From Suillus spraguei (lineage: Eukaryota > Basidiomycota > Agaricomycetes > Boletales > Suillaceae): a stretch of 64,000 nt of DNA. Below, piece by piece: positions 22,760-34,446 of the stretch (positions are counted from its first letter, which is position 1; the number at the start of each line of letters is the position of its first letter). Position numbers and translations under genes: made by a program. The DNA is taken from positions 1-64,000 of the forward strand of contig JABCPU010000324.1 in NCBI GenBank assembly GCA_016800925.1. The letters are read 5' to 3'. The notes below the pieces were generated by a model. The model saw only the letters and a list, made by a program, of their open reading frames with translations, was not told where the DNA came from and ran no database searches.

Positions 22760-24718
22760 AAGTTGCCTCAAGCTAGTGGCTTCTTCTTTGTGTGAAAGAA
22801 AAGTGGAGAGCTTTGTCCATGCCAAGACTATCATTACATTAACAATTGGACAGTCAAAAAAGCCTACCCCCTCCCACTTCCTATTTTCCTTATCACTCAC
22901 CTTCACAATGCACAGCTCTTTACAAAAATGGGTATTCGGTCCAGTTACAACAACATTCACATCCATCCTGATGATCACTGGAAAGCATCATTTACCACAG
23001 AATTTGGCCTCTTTGAACTGAATGTTATGTTCTTCAGCCTTTGTAATTCCCCAGCAACTTTCCAAGCATACATGAATCGCACCTTCCAACAAGAAATCAA
23101 TGAAGGATGGATGGTGATTTACATAGATGATATCTTGATTTTCTCTACAACAATGGCAGAACACTGAGAGCAAACCAGACATATATTGATGAAAATATGA
23201 AAGGAACATCTGTTTCTGAAACCGGAGAAATGTACCTTCGATGCAGAAGAAGTGGAATACCTCAGAATAATAATTTGCCCCAGACAAGTTGCTATGGACA
23301 CCGCTAAAACCAAGGGAATCACTGAATGGCCAATTCCAAGATCTGTAAAAGATGTTTGGTCATTCCTTGGTCTTTGCAACTTCTATGGCACATTCATTTC
23401 TCACTATTCTGACATCACCTGACCCCTTATCAAATTAATGAAGAAAGATAAGGCTTTTGATTGGTCACCTGAATGAATGGACACCTTCAAAGAGTTGAAA
23501 AGATGCTTCACCTCCCAACCGGTACTTCGTAACTCTGATCCTTCCCAACAATTTGCCATTGCTACCAATGCTTCACTCATAGCTACTGGTGGGGTCCTCC
23601 TGCAAACTGACAAGAATGGTGTTGATCACCCCTGTGCCTATCTCTCACAGTCCCTGAACCCCACAGAATGCAATTACCAGATTTTTGATCGGGAACTACT
23701 CGCCATTATGCAGGCATTGAACAAATGGCATCATTATCTTGAAGGGAATCCATACCCTGTGCTGGTTTTCACTGATCACAAGAATCTTCTGTACTTTAGA
23801 AGTGCACAGAAGCTCACCCATCGCCAAGTACATTGGCAATTGATATTGTCTATCTACGACAGTGAACTACATCATGTTTCAGGTACTAAATTAGCCATAC
23901 CTGATGCATTATCCCAATGACCATATTATGACTCTGGAAAAGATGATAATGAGGACCAGACCCTCCTCCATGATGCTCTATTCGTTCATCTTATCAACAC
24001 TGACCTGCAGGATGTACTGTCATCCTCTGATCCCCTTGATGACCCTGTCTTTAAGATAGCCTCTGATGCTCTTGATGGCATGTGCCTTCTGTTACAAACT
24101 GGGGTGGCGTCACCAGCGACAGTGAGAAGACACAGACGGTCTGCTGGGAAGTTCTACAATGTTCAAAAGAGAACAAGGTGAAAGTACAAGGAATGAGTTC
24201 CGAGTATTATCAAAGGTTCAGCCTCAAAGACAAGTCTAAGAGGTTTTACAAGAATAGAGACTAAGGCTAAGGAGTGCTTAGACTTAGAGACAATTCAAGA
24301 CGACTAAGGATTGGAGGTCCTTAGCGAAGAGGAATCCAGGTAAAACCCAGTAAGATTAAAGTAAGGAATCTACTACAAGTACACTGTGTTTATATACATA
24401 GATATAAATGGACAGACCAAGCAACCATGGGAAAGTCACTGCATATCCTAACAAAGAAGGCATGTATAGTACAAACATGTTGAGACGCATGAGTTATAGG
24501 TCTAGCACGTGTGAATGTGAGACCAGTTACAAGACAAGTAGACAAATAAGGAAAATGAATAGGGGCACATATGATTGTAACACCTTCCCCCTATGAAGTC
24601 AGCATTTTCTGATTGGAAGATTGAGGAGAATGTCATCTATTTCAAGAACCATGCTTATATTCCCCCTGCACATTGCACTGATATCTTGAAATGGTATCAT
24701 GACCATGCAGCAATAGGT
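22760..24718 (+). pseudogene. Ty3/gypsy pol fragment: RT, RNase H, start of integrase
   Basis: One uninterrupted frame covers reverse transcriptase (SGELCPCQDYHYINNWTVKK, then the YIDD catalytic motif near 23,123), the RT thumb (FLGLCNFYGTFI) and RNase H (FTDHKNLLYF). After a solo LTR (24,090-24,582) the frame resumes into the integrase N-terminus (IPPAHCTDILKWYHDH). There are no frameshifts, but TGA codons at 22,793, 23,165, 23,198, 23,420, 23,474 and 23,918 break it. They sit where Arg (CGA) or Trp (TGG) is expected in this family. The copy lacks gag, protease and most of integrase and is inactive. Confidence 0.92.
24090..24582 (-). repeat. Solo LTR-F inside gypsy pol, duplication CCTTC
   Basis: It is bounded by TGTTAC and GTAACA and flanked by CCTTC at 24,085-24,089 and 24,583-24,587. 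Removing it with one duplication restores the pol frame between RNase H and integrase. It matches 1,508-1,982; orientation is inferred from that copy. Confidence 0.95.
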
Positions 24719-24945
24719 AAGCTCAGTAGACTAGCAAGTCACTGTATTATATACCTGCAGCAATAGGTAAGCTGCAGTAGTAGTCAGTACTAAGTAATGA
24801 ATGTGTAAGTAGTGTATGCTCACCTCAGTAGACTAGCAAGTCACTGAGGTAGGTAGAGTAAAGAGCAGCTGTAAGTATGTCCATGCTTATCTAATACTAC
24901 CAGTAATGTCTGAGGTCCATGTAACATTTGACTATTCAACACTCC
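24713..24945 (-). repeat. Probable 3' LTR of the minus-strand copia
   Basis: On the minus strand the copia stop codon is followed by a purine run (GAAGGGGAG, a polypurine-tract candidate) and then TGTTGAATAGTC, a normal LTR start. The distal end is taken near GCTGCA at 24,713. GCAGCAATAGGTAAGCT occurs twice, near 24,706 and 24,764, so the end is uncertain. Confidence 0.55.
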
Positions 24946-24948
24946 CCT

Positions 24949-27130
24949 TCAAATGGTGCGTAGTCCTAGCACAGCAGTGAAATGTTTGGCCTTGACACTA
25001 GGCAAAGCTTTGGTAAGGGTGTCGGCAACCATGTCATCAGTGGGACAATATATGAGTCGGAGGGAACCTTGTTTGACAATAAAATGAATGTAGTGGTAGC
25101 AAATGTCGATGTGCTTTGTTTGAGCATGATAAGTGCCACCCTTGGCAAGTGCGATTGCAGACTGATTGTTGCAATGAAGAGTCGTTGGATAAGTGAGTGG
25201 GTGGAAGATCTCTTGGACAAAACAGCAGAGCCACATAGCTTCTTTGGCAGTGACATACTCAGCTTCTGTGGTGGATAGAGTGATGAGTTCTTGCTTCTTC
25301 GAAGCCCAAGATATTGTGCCACCATCAAGTAGAAAAGCATATCCAGAGATGGCATGCCTATGCTCCTGTGATGCTCCATCAGCGTCTGTAAAGCCTTCTA
25401 GTCTGCGCTTCCCATGACCAAAGGTAAGCGCTAGCTTCCTTGTTCCTACCAGGTAGCGGTAGATTCTCTTCACTGCTTCTCAATGTGCCATGCCTGGCTC
25501 TGCACTGAATTGCACTACTGTTGATACTGCAAATGCTATGTCAGGGCATGTACCAACTGCTAAGTGCATGAGTGAGCCAACAGCTTTGCAATAAGGTACA
25601 TTCTTCATTTTTGCAACTTCAGTAGGCATCTTTGGGGATTGGCTGCGAGATAACTGAATGTTAGGGTCCATTGGGATGGAGACAGGTTTGTTATCAGCAA
25701 AGTTGTACTTGGTGAGTATCCCATCAACATAGGATTCTTGCAACAGTGAGATAGTGCATGCTGTGCAGTCATGTATAACCTTCATCCCAAGTAGCCAAGC
25801 AATAGGTCTAAGGTCAGTGAGCTTGTAGCAGTTAGCAATCTCAGTCTTGAATAACTGAATCTCCTTTCTGTTGCTCCCAGTCACAGTGCAGTCATCGACA
25901 TGTGACACAAGCAGGAGGATCTCGTTCTCCACATACTGGTAGAACACTCCCCAATCACATTCGGCTTGCCTAAAGCCAAGTAGTTCCAGTCTTTGTGCAG
26001 CTCATTGTACCACTTGAGTGTGCCTTGCTTGGATCCATACAGTGCAACATGTAAGCGTGCAACTGGGTTCTTGAACTTGCCGTTAACCTGTAGCCCAGGT
26101 GGAAGTTTCATGAATATAACCTCATCAGGATCTAGCTTTCCATTAAGGTAAGCACTCTGAAAGTCAAAGACATTGATGTCCCAGTCATTCCTGGCTGTGA
26201 TAGCAAGGATGGTGCGCAGTGATACAAGGCATGTGACAGGGGTGTATGTGTCATAGTAGTCGACACCATAAACCTGTGAGTAGCCTTTAGCAACAAGACG
26301 TGCCTTGTACTTGTCAATTTCGCCATCAGTGTTCCGCTTGATGTGATAGACCCATTTTCAACCAACAATGTTGGCACCCTTAGGACACTCAACTATTGTC
26401 CAGGTCTTGGCATCTTCCAGACTTCTTAGTCCTTGTTCATCGCCTCATCCCATTTGGGCTAGTCGTGGCATTTGTGTGCTTCATCATCACAAGTTGGGTC
26501 GCTCCCCTCAACCTCCACTGCTCCAGCAACCATGGCAAAAACTTCTTCGTCGTCCTCATCCAGCTGACCATCATCTCCCAGCATGCCTAACTCCTGTGCA
26601 AGATTGCCAGTCTCACTTGAGCCTGCTTGCACTCCAGTTGGCAGTGTCGGTGAGTTAGCTCGACCATCATGAGCACCTTCCCCATCTCTTAGATGTCTCA
26701 CATATTCTGATTCAATTCATACTCTTCCTGAGTGTTGAGGCTGTGGAGCGGGAATCTCAAACTGTGGTCCTAGGTGGTCTTGAGCTGGTGCGTGTTGTTT
26801 TGGAGGTGGTTGTGGGATGTTAGCAGGCTGATTGCCTTGATCCTCTGGTGGTTGCTGCTCCCCTGCAAGTGGTGTGCTAACAGGTATGTGAACTTCTCTT
26901 TCATCAAACCTTACACTGCGCTCAATTCCTACTCTGTGGGTATCCTCCCAATAGATCCGGTGACCATTACAGTCATGGTCAAAGTCCATCCAGCAGCCAT
27001 CTTTTTCTCGCATGTCTAGCTTTGAGCCTGGTGTGTCATGCACCCAGACTTGGCAGCCCCATACTGGTAGATTGGCTAGGTCCGGCTTCTTCTTAAAAAG
27101 CATCTCGAAGGGAGTCTTGTTATCAAGTGA
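24949..27130 (-). pseudogene. Ty1/copia pol fragment: integrase C-term, RT, RNase H
   Basis: On the minus strand the order is integrase C-terminal region (LPVWGCQVWVHDTPGSKLD), a Pro/Gln-rich linker, reverse transcriptase (WVYHIKRNTDGEIDKYKARL; KLPPGLQVNG; LYGSKQGTLKWY; catalytic HVDD near 25,900) and RNase H with the terminal TKHIDICYHYI motif, ending at 24,949. HVDD takes the place of YVDD. In-frame stops include TGA at 25,480-25,482 (Trp expected) and one before KWVYH near 26,355, and a one-base frameshift lies near 25,980. Gag, protease and the integrase core are missing because an LTR-B starts at 27,135. Confidence 0.92.
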
Positions 27131-27134
27131 GTGT

Positions 27135-27253
27135 TGTAGCGAACAAAGTCATGCTGACCATGAAAGTGCCGTTTTACACAAGTGTCTCATTACTGTCTAC
27201 AGCAGCTACCAAGAAAACCCTTATAGCGAGCATTAGCCTTTTCGCTTTGCCGG
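27135..27253 (+). repeat. LTR-B 5' fragment
   Basis: TGTAGCGAACAAAGTCATGC matches the start of LTR-B at 37,976. The copy runs into LTR-A at 27,254 after GCCGG and does not reappear on the other side. Confidence 0.8.
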
Positions 27254-28206
27254 TGTAACGAACATATTAGTGCTGGGCTTAAAACCCCATCTTTTGACAC
27301 TCGTCTCATGTCTACAGGGGTTACCACTTGTCCATGGCCGTCTTACCCCTTTAGCATTACTGGTGGCATCCCATGCTTACCGCACACCGTACCGACTGCC
27401 GCACCACGTTCCACGTACTGATGTCCTCCCATGTCCTTGCCGCATCCGCATAGCTCCATTTGGTGCGTCGTTTGTTTTATGTTCGTTATCACTGATTCCA
27501 CAGCAAGCCTTATTACATGTTGCCTCGTGCCGCAGGGCCTCGCGCTATGTTTACTTACGGCAGTTACTACACTCCAGCACTACTGATCTTGCCTAGAGTA
27601 TTCTGAGTACATACGATTTAGGATATAAGCACCGCATACCCCGCACAATAGAAGTACCTGATTTTACACCATTGCACATACTATAGGTCAGGATTATTGT
27701 CTAGCTCTGGATCTACCCAGTAGTGGACATAGTCTTTAAAGTTTCCTTATCGCTCATTAATCTATCATGCTCGTTCTCTGTTACCGCTGGACTTTTGACT
27801 GTTATTTTGACTGAACTTCTCACACACCGCTACTTTACCACTGAAAGTACCATGGCTTCCTTTACTGTTTCCTTGCACCGCTCGCAACCTTACCGCTACT
27901 GCTGATATCACTGCTCGACATCGCTCGCTCGACACAACTGTTTCTGACCATATCTCGACCACGGTAGCACTGCTACACATGACACTAGTTCCAGCGGCAT
28001 CATCGCTGACTGCGGCAACTTACTGCTAACCACGACGCTTCCTTCGCACATAAGTTTGACTTGAACTTGGCCATACTAATAGGCATCCCCCTTTAGGGTC
28101 AAATGCTCTTGTTCTCACAAGTGAAGCAGACTAGACAGAGCGCAAGACTCACATACTAACTTAGGAGGTAGTTTATCTACAGCCCAGGTTAGGTTGTATC
28201 TTTACA
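27254..28206 (+). repeat. LTR-A, CCGG on both sides
   Basis: It runs from TGTAACGAACATATT to TATCTTTACA (953 bp). CCGG lies at 27,250-27,253 and 28,207-28,210, yet the left flank is LTR-B and the right flank is a gypsy gag. The two flanks were therefore not joined before insertion unless rearrangement followed. Confidence 0.9.
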
Positions 28207-29711
28207 CCGGTCAGTACAGAAAGATTAGGGTTTGTTCTAGAAATGAAGTTTGCATTGGACTAGGAAAGCCTGAAGTTTACGAGGTTCCATGCCATCAAAG
28301 ACATCCGGTTCACGTATTTTGACTTTATTATTGTCTGGAGCTGAGCAGTGGTGGTTATTGCAAGCGAGCTGATTAATGGCTTCAGATAGATGGAGCAACA
28401 CCCGATCCTGGGCGTTGAGAGGGATTACTTCATCATTGTCATCCTCCAGCTCCTGCTCATTGTCTGGATCACCACCTTCATTGTCCAGTGGGTTACCGCC
28501 TTCTTCATCATCAAAGCGTAATCATACCGGTGTAAAGATACAACCTAACCTGGGCTGTAGATAAACTACCTCCTAAGTTAGTATGTGAGTCTTGCGCTCC
28601 ATCTAGTCTGCTTCACTTGTGAGAACAAGAGCGTTTGACCCTAAAGGGGGATGCCTATTAGTATGGTCAAGTTCGAGTCAAACTTATGTGTGAATGAAGT
28701 GTCGTGGTCAGCCGTAAGTTGCTGCGGTCAGTGAAGATGCCACTGGAACTAGCGTTGTGTGTAGTGGTGCTAGCGTGGTCGAGATATAGTCAGTAACAGT
28801 TGCGTCGAGCGAGCAATGTCAAGCGATGATATCAGTGGTAATGGTAAAGCTGCGAGCAGTGCGAAGAAACAGTAAAGAAGTCCGTGGTACTTTCAGTGGT
28901 AAAGTAGCGGTGCATGAGAAGTTCAGTCAAAATAACAGTCAAAAGTCAAGCAGTATGCCAGTGGTAACAGAGAATGAGCATGATAGATTAACGAGCGATA
29001 AGGAAACTTGAAAGACTATGTCCACTACTGGGTAGATCCAGAGCTAGACAATAATCCTGACCTATAGTACGTGCAATGGTGTAAAATCAGGTACTTCTAT
29101 TGTGCGGGGTACACGGTGCTTATATCCTAAATTGTATGTACTTGGAATACTCTAGGCAAGATCAGTAGCGCTGGAGTGTAGTAACCGCCATAAGTAAACA
29201 TAATGCGAGGTGCTGCGGCACGAGGCAACATGTAATAAGGCTTGCCGTGGAATCAGTGATAATGAACATAAAACAAATGATGCACCAAATGGAGCTATGC
29301 GGATGTGGCAAGGACATGGGAGGACATCAGTACGTGGAATGTGGTGCAGTAGTTGGTATGGTGTGCGGTAAGCATGGGATGCTGCCGGTAATGCTAAAGG
29401 GGTAAGACGGCCATGGACAAGTGGTAACCCCTGTAGACATGAGACAAGTGTCAAAAGATGGGGTTTTAAGCCCAGTGCCAATATGTTCATTACACCAGAT
29501 TTGATTCTTCTGGTTTGTCTTCAGCTGGAGTACAGGTAGGTGTTTCTGGATTAGGCCTTCTCATGAGTGCAGACACACTTTGTCCTATATTGCTTGTACT
29601 ACGGCAGCATGCGGAGAAGCTAGTGAATGTTTTAACAATGGGTGTTGGGTCTCATTGGGCCAGACCAAGTCTGGCTGCTCAGAGGGTGTTCTGAGTTTTT
29701 CTAGGGGGCAT
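28207..29711 (-). pseudogene. Ty3/gypsy gag N-terminal fragment, split by LTR-A
   Basis: The minus-strand ORF starts at ATG 29,711 (MPPRKTQNT) and runs to 29,495, then resumes at 28,526 after the LTR-A. It contains an acidic linker and the retrotransposon gag motif DVFDGMEPRKLQAFLVQCKL. It ends at the LTR-A at 28,206. Frame is kept throughout, but TGA (three), TAG and TAA codons occur; all five fit C-to-T changes of CGA, CAG or CAA codons. Confidence 0.87.
28531..29494 (-). repeat. LTR-A nested in gypsy gag
   Basis: The 964-bp copy begins TGTAAAGATACAACC and ends TTCATTACA. Flanks are CCGG (28,527-28,530) and CCAG (29,495-29,498), a 4-bp duplication with one CpG transition. Confidence 0.9.
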
Positions 29712-29760
29712 GGTGGATTGTTCAGGAGATATACTCAGAAAGGTGTGAGTTTGAATATAC

Positions 29761-31371
29761 TGTTAAGATTGTACTCAATAAAGGGGTAATCCAGAAGGGC
29801 TTGGCCTCAGCTCATGCACTGTGCCCCTTTGCTGAGTATGGTGCCCTTAATTTCTATAGGGTCACACTGTAAAGATACAATCTAGCCTTGGCTGTGAATG
29901 AACCACAGCCTAAGCTAGTATGCGAGTCTTGCGCTCTGTCTAGTCTGCTTCACTTGCTAAGCAAGAGCGTTCGACCCTAAAGGGAATGCTAAGTTAATAT
30001 AGTTCAATAATGCCCAACCTGTGGTGCAAGACTGCTGTCGGAGGTAGTGAGATGCTAGCGGTGACCTCCGCTCTGTGGGAAAGTTGTGGTAAAGTAGCGG
30101 TAGAGTGCGGGAAGATAGCAGTAAAATAGCGGTAGTGCGAGTGGTGAAACTGCGGTAAGGCATGGGAAACTGGCAGTAAAACAAGCGGTTAAGTGTAGCA
30201 ATGAAGCACAGGAAAGTGTAGCGCAAGTGATGAAGTGCGGGAAAGTGTAGTGCAAGCAGTGAAGCACAGGAAAGCAGTAAAGAGCGGTGGTGCATGCAGT
30301 GGTAAAGAGATCCTTAAGTGACAGTGACTTTGGTGAGAAACTTTATTCTGTTAGAGACAGTAGTGGTGACAATTCCTGAGTACCGTGTGTACCATAGAGG
30401 GAAAAGTAAAAGTACTGGTATGTGCAAAGAGTCCTTTTAACATGTACCGTGAATGGCCGGAATACATAGTGAGAACAGTAGCAAAATAAAGATATACATG
30501 ATTTTAGCAAAGAGGCATGCAGCAAGCAAGTGGCTTGATGAAAGGTAATGTAAGTCTTGCTGTAGCTTTAGTAACAGTGGAAATGAATATGCTATGCACC
30601 AATGGATCTAGATGGAAATGGAATGGACAGGAGGACATCAGTAGTGAGATTCGGTAAGGGGCAAGGATTCACAGAGTAAAAATGGTACCAGTGAAGCAAA
30701 AGGCTAATGCTTGCTATAGGGGATTTCTTGGTAGCTGCTGTAGATAGTAATTAGATGCTTGTGTAAAATGGTCAGCGTGACTTTGTTCGCTACAACACAC
30801 ATCCAAAGGAAGTCCAGATATAGGGACATGAAGTCCAGCAGACTTCCGGACATAAGAGTGGAGAAGACTAAAGACTACCATGGACAAAGTCCGGAGTAGA
30901 AACAGACAGTACAAAGACTACCTGAAGGTAGAGCGAGAGGTATTGACCAAGGACGGATATCCAAGGTCTGGAAATGGACAAGAGACTAAGCTCAAGTCTG
31001 GAAGAGGTTCAGAGACGGACTAGTCCAGAGGAATGAGTAGAAACTAAGTTGATATTCAAACTGAGGTACTACGGAGATTTACAGGTGGTTTATATACTAT
31101 AGGTAGTTATGGAAAGATCAGTTGGCATAGTATGAGGCTATGTACAAACCATATGCAAAGTCTAACGGAACATAAGTAAATGAAACTCAGAGATGAAGTG
31201 AAGTAACGGATCAGTAAGCAGATGGGATACAGAGATGGCTGGAGAGCCAGACTTACAAATGTACAAACGGAGTTATTATGAATGGAGATAGGTCAGGAGA
31301 TAGAAAGGAGCATAGGTCTGGACATCTGGATATTGAAGGGAGGAAGCACAGGATATGCAGGTCCAGACATC
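29761..31371 (-). repeat. LTR-D, minus orientation, truncated, with nested LTR-B
   Basis: TGTTAAGATTGTACTC at 29,761 is the reverse of the LTR-D end. The sequence continues after the nested LTR-B (29,868-30,794) through stretches reverse-complementary to LTR-D, and stops at 31,371 where an LTR-C begins. The TGTCATATACC-side end is missing. Confidence 0.75.
29868..30794 (-). repeat. LTR-B, duplication ACAC
   Basis: It runs from TGTAAAGATACAATC to TTGTTCGCTACA (927 bp), with ACAC at 29,864-29,867 and 30,795-30,798. Confidence 0.92.
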
Positions 31372-32720
31372 TGTTATGACCATGCAAAACCGGAGATTAG
31401 TAAGAAGTCTTGGTCTTACATGGGGTTGTACTGGAGGGTTGTAAAGTCAAAGGGGCTTGGCCTCAGCTCGTACGCTGTGCCCCTTACCCAAGTATGTGCC
31501 CTTAATTTCGGATGAAGTCCAAGGGAGAGTTCTGGTGAAGTCCGGATGGAGGGTCCGGATGAACTCTAAGGCAGGATAGCTCGACAGAGCTCCGATGGAC
31601 TTCCAGATGAGCGCGGGAATGCGCCGGAACTATTTCCGGAAGGTAGGGAGTAATGGTAACACTACTGGAACAAGCTCCAAGTAGAACGGATGAAGGATGG
31701 ACCGCTGGACAAAGTCCAGGGCAGGATAGGAGCAGAGCTCCGGAGGGAAAGATGATCCATAGATGTCAGAGGATAGGATAGGATGGATCCGGAGGACTAG
31801 GGGTCCGAAGGTCTGGAGCTCAGAGGAGCAGAGGAGCAGAGGAGCAGAGGAGCGGAGGAGCGGATGATCAGATGATCAGATGATCAGATGAGGATAGCTC
31901 TGTGGATCTTATAGGAAGTGTTGGCTACTAGAGAGGAGTAGGTCCAGATATGGTGTAGAGATAGTATAGACTACTCTGGACAAGGTCTGGAATAGAAACA
32001 GACAGTATAAGACTACCAAAGGTAGAGTTGGAGGTGAAACAGATGATAGACGGAGATGGACGAAGTCCGAAAAGATTATAGGACATAGGATCAAAGCTCC
32101 GGCCTAGGGAGTGATCCCATAGGCCTGAGCCGGAAGCTTACAAGGGCCGGAGCCCGAGTGCAAGAACAGAAACGGAGTTATATAGACATGATAACAGGAT
32201 ACAGAGTAATCAAGGAATATACAGAAGTAGGAACAATGAATCAGACTAAGGTCTGCAGGAGTTGTACTACAAGTTTATATACTGTAGGAGCATGCCGGAG
32301 GGTAAGTACGGATAGTCCAAGGCTATGTCTGAAGCATACGGAAACACATTAGTAAGTACAGCAGGACATAAGGCTATGAACTCGGAGATGAAGCTTGTAC
32401 GAAATACTTATCAAGACGGAGGCAGAGATCACTGAGAACTGGAAGCACAGAGATACCCAGAAGCCGGAGACACAGGTATATTCTAAAAGGGGTAATGCGC
32501 AGGTGCGTGGGAATAGTTCGGATATGAACTCGGATCGGATATGGACACGGATCGGATATGGACACGGATCGGATATGGACACGGATGTATATGGATTGGA
32601 GTGGATGGGTGGATCAGATATGTGAACTGGATTGGATGGGTGGATCAGATATGTGTAGGTTGGGTGTCTGAATGTCCATGGATTGGATTTGATCTAGACC
32701 TGAATGTACGGTATATGACA
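31372..32720 (+). repeat. LTR-C, no matching duplication
   Basis: It runs from TGTTATGACCATGC to GTATATGACA and matches 36,399-37,707 along its length. The left flank (ACATC, inside LTR-D) and right flank (CTTAG) differ, so one side was rearranged. LTR-C and reversed LTR-D share similar termini, which suggests recombination between them. Confidence 0.88.
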
Positions 32721-32851
32721 CTTAGAGTCATTATCTCATTGAAAGGAAGTGTCTTCTATATTAATCCATGACTCCTACATGCTTCTTAGCAAACATCTAT
32801 CTAAAATGGAAATGAAACACTCTGTATTTATCATCCTCTCCATTTCACAGA

Positions 32852-33460
32852 AAATATTTGTCCCCCAAACCACTTCCCATACCTGAGCCTCAGGTAGATC
32901 CAGCCACACCAAACACCTCTCGCATGTCCCCAAAGCCCATCCACCATCAACTCACCCACTCCCTGAAGCGCTCCCACTTACAAAAGCACAATGCCACAAG
33001 CACCATCCTGTCCATCGGTCTTGCACCTATCAAGGTTGCGCGCCCACATCGCTCCCCTTACTCCAATTGCACCGACGCTCAACACTCAGTTGATGTTGTG
33101 CAGATGGAAGCGACTGAAACAACCCAGACTCATCATGCCAATGTCATCTGCCACATATGTTCAATCTATGGACACAAGCAGCACCATTGCGCCCAATACT
33201 TCTGTTGCATCTGCAGGAAGTTTGCGCCAGGACACCTCACAGACTTCTGTCACATGCTCAATGGGCACTCCTTATTGCACAAGAAACCTGGAGATCATGG
33301 ATACTACCCAGAGTTGCGGAAGTTAGAAGTGGCTTATGATCAAGCCGCCGCTGCTGAAGAACAACAGCGCAAACTCAACGCAGCCGAGGCTGAAGAGTGG
33401 CTCGCAGATGTCTCGCTCAACTCTGCATGGTTCAAAGGCGGTAACCATGGAGATGATTGA
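32852..33460 (+). CDS. CCHC zinc-knuckle ORF of an unidentified element
   Basis: An open frame of about 200 codons begins after a good intron acceptor (CCATTTCACAG at 32,841-32,851) and ends with TGA near 33,460. It encodes a Pro/Ser/Thr-rich start, then CHICSIYGHKQHHC (C-x2-C-x4-H-x4-C, as in retroviral-type knuckles), a second Cys/His cluster (CCICRKFAPGHLTDFC) and an Ala/Glu-rich helical tail. The likely role is nucleic-acid binding in a mobile element. The upstream exon is missing because an LTR-C ends at 32,720. I cannot name the family. Confidence 0.5.
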   Translation, partial: KYLSPKPLPIPEPQVDPATPNTSRMSPKPIHHQLTHSLKRSHLQKHNATSTILSIGLAPIKVARPHRSPYSNCTDAQHSVDVVQMEATETTQTHHANVICHICSIYGHKQHHCAQYFCCICRKFAPGHLTDFCHMLNGHSLLHKKPGDHGYYPELRKLEVAYDQAAAAEEQQRKLNAAEAEEWLADVSLNSAWFKGGNHGDD

Positions 33461-33565
33461 TTCAGTGAATCAAACACATAAAAATGGGGTAATGTTACAA
33501 GAACACCTTCTTGCGCCCCTACTATCATTTTTCCTCCTATGTGTCACCATCTACTCTCGTCCTGA

Positions 33566-34335
33566 TGTGATGAACATATTGGCGCTGGGCTTAAAACCCT
33601 ATCTTTTGACACTCATCTAGCCTCGTGCCGCAGTGCCTCGCACTATGTTTACATGCAGCGGTTACTATACTTGAGCGCTACTGATCTCGCCTAGAGCATT
33701 CCGAGTACATATGATTTAGGATATAAGCACCGCGTACCCTGCATGATACAGCACCTGATTTACCCCATTGCACATACTATAGGTCAGGACTATTGTCTAG
33801 CTCTGGATCTACCCAGTAGTAGACTTAGTCTTTAAAGTTTCCTTATCCCTCATTAATCAATCACACTCATTCTCCATTACTGCTGGACTTTTGACTGCTA
33901 TTTTGACTGAACTTCTCATGCACCGCTACTTTACCGCTGAAAGTACCGCAGCCTTCTTTACTGTTTCCTTGCACCGCTTGCAACCTTACCACTACCGCTG
34001 ATATCATTGCTCGCTCAACGCAACTGTTACTGACATTATCTCAACCACGGTAGCACCGCTACATATGACGCTAGTTTTGGCAGCATCATCACTGACTGCG
34101 GCAACTTACCGCTAACTACGATGCTACACTCGCACATTGGTTTGACTCGAACTTGACCATACTAACAGGCATCCCCCTTTAGGGTCGAACACTCTTGTTT
34201 CACAAGTGAAGCAGACTAGACGGAGCGCAAGACTCACATACTAACTTAGGAGGTAGTTTATCTACAGAAAGACTCACATATGTACTAACTTAGGAGGTGG
34301 TTTATCTACAGCCCAGGTTAGGTTGTATCTTTACA
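33566..34335 (+). repeat. LTR-A, internally deleted
   Basis: It starts TGTGATGAACATATTGG and ends TTGTATCTTTACA. The flanks CTGA and CCGA fit one 4-bp duplication with a CpG transition. About 200 bp are missing after position 33,618, and the stretch AGACTCACATA...TTTATCTACAG is tandemly duplicated at 34,229-34,310. Confidence 0.88.
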
Positions 34336-34446
34336 CCGACGAGGCCTCCATCCTCATCCTCTGCTACCTCGTCTGGCTTGCCATCGTCACCCCCTACCTC
34401 GCCTATGCTCGCCTCCTTCATCGTCGCTAACTGTGCACTCTTCTGG

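Noticed and set aside
25895..25910. HVDD in place of YVDD taken as a broken RT site
   Set aside because: His at this place is, as far as I know, found in fungal copia elements, so it is not good evidence of decay; the stops and the frameshift are.
31800..31890. GAGGAGC and GATGATCA microsatellites as regulatory sites
   Set aside because: They are internal variation of LTR-C, which differs in unit number between copies.
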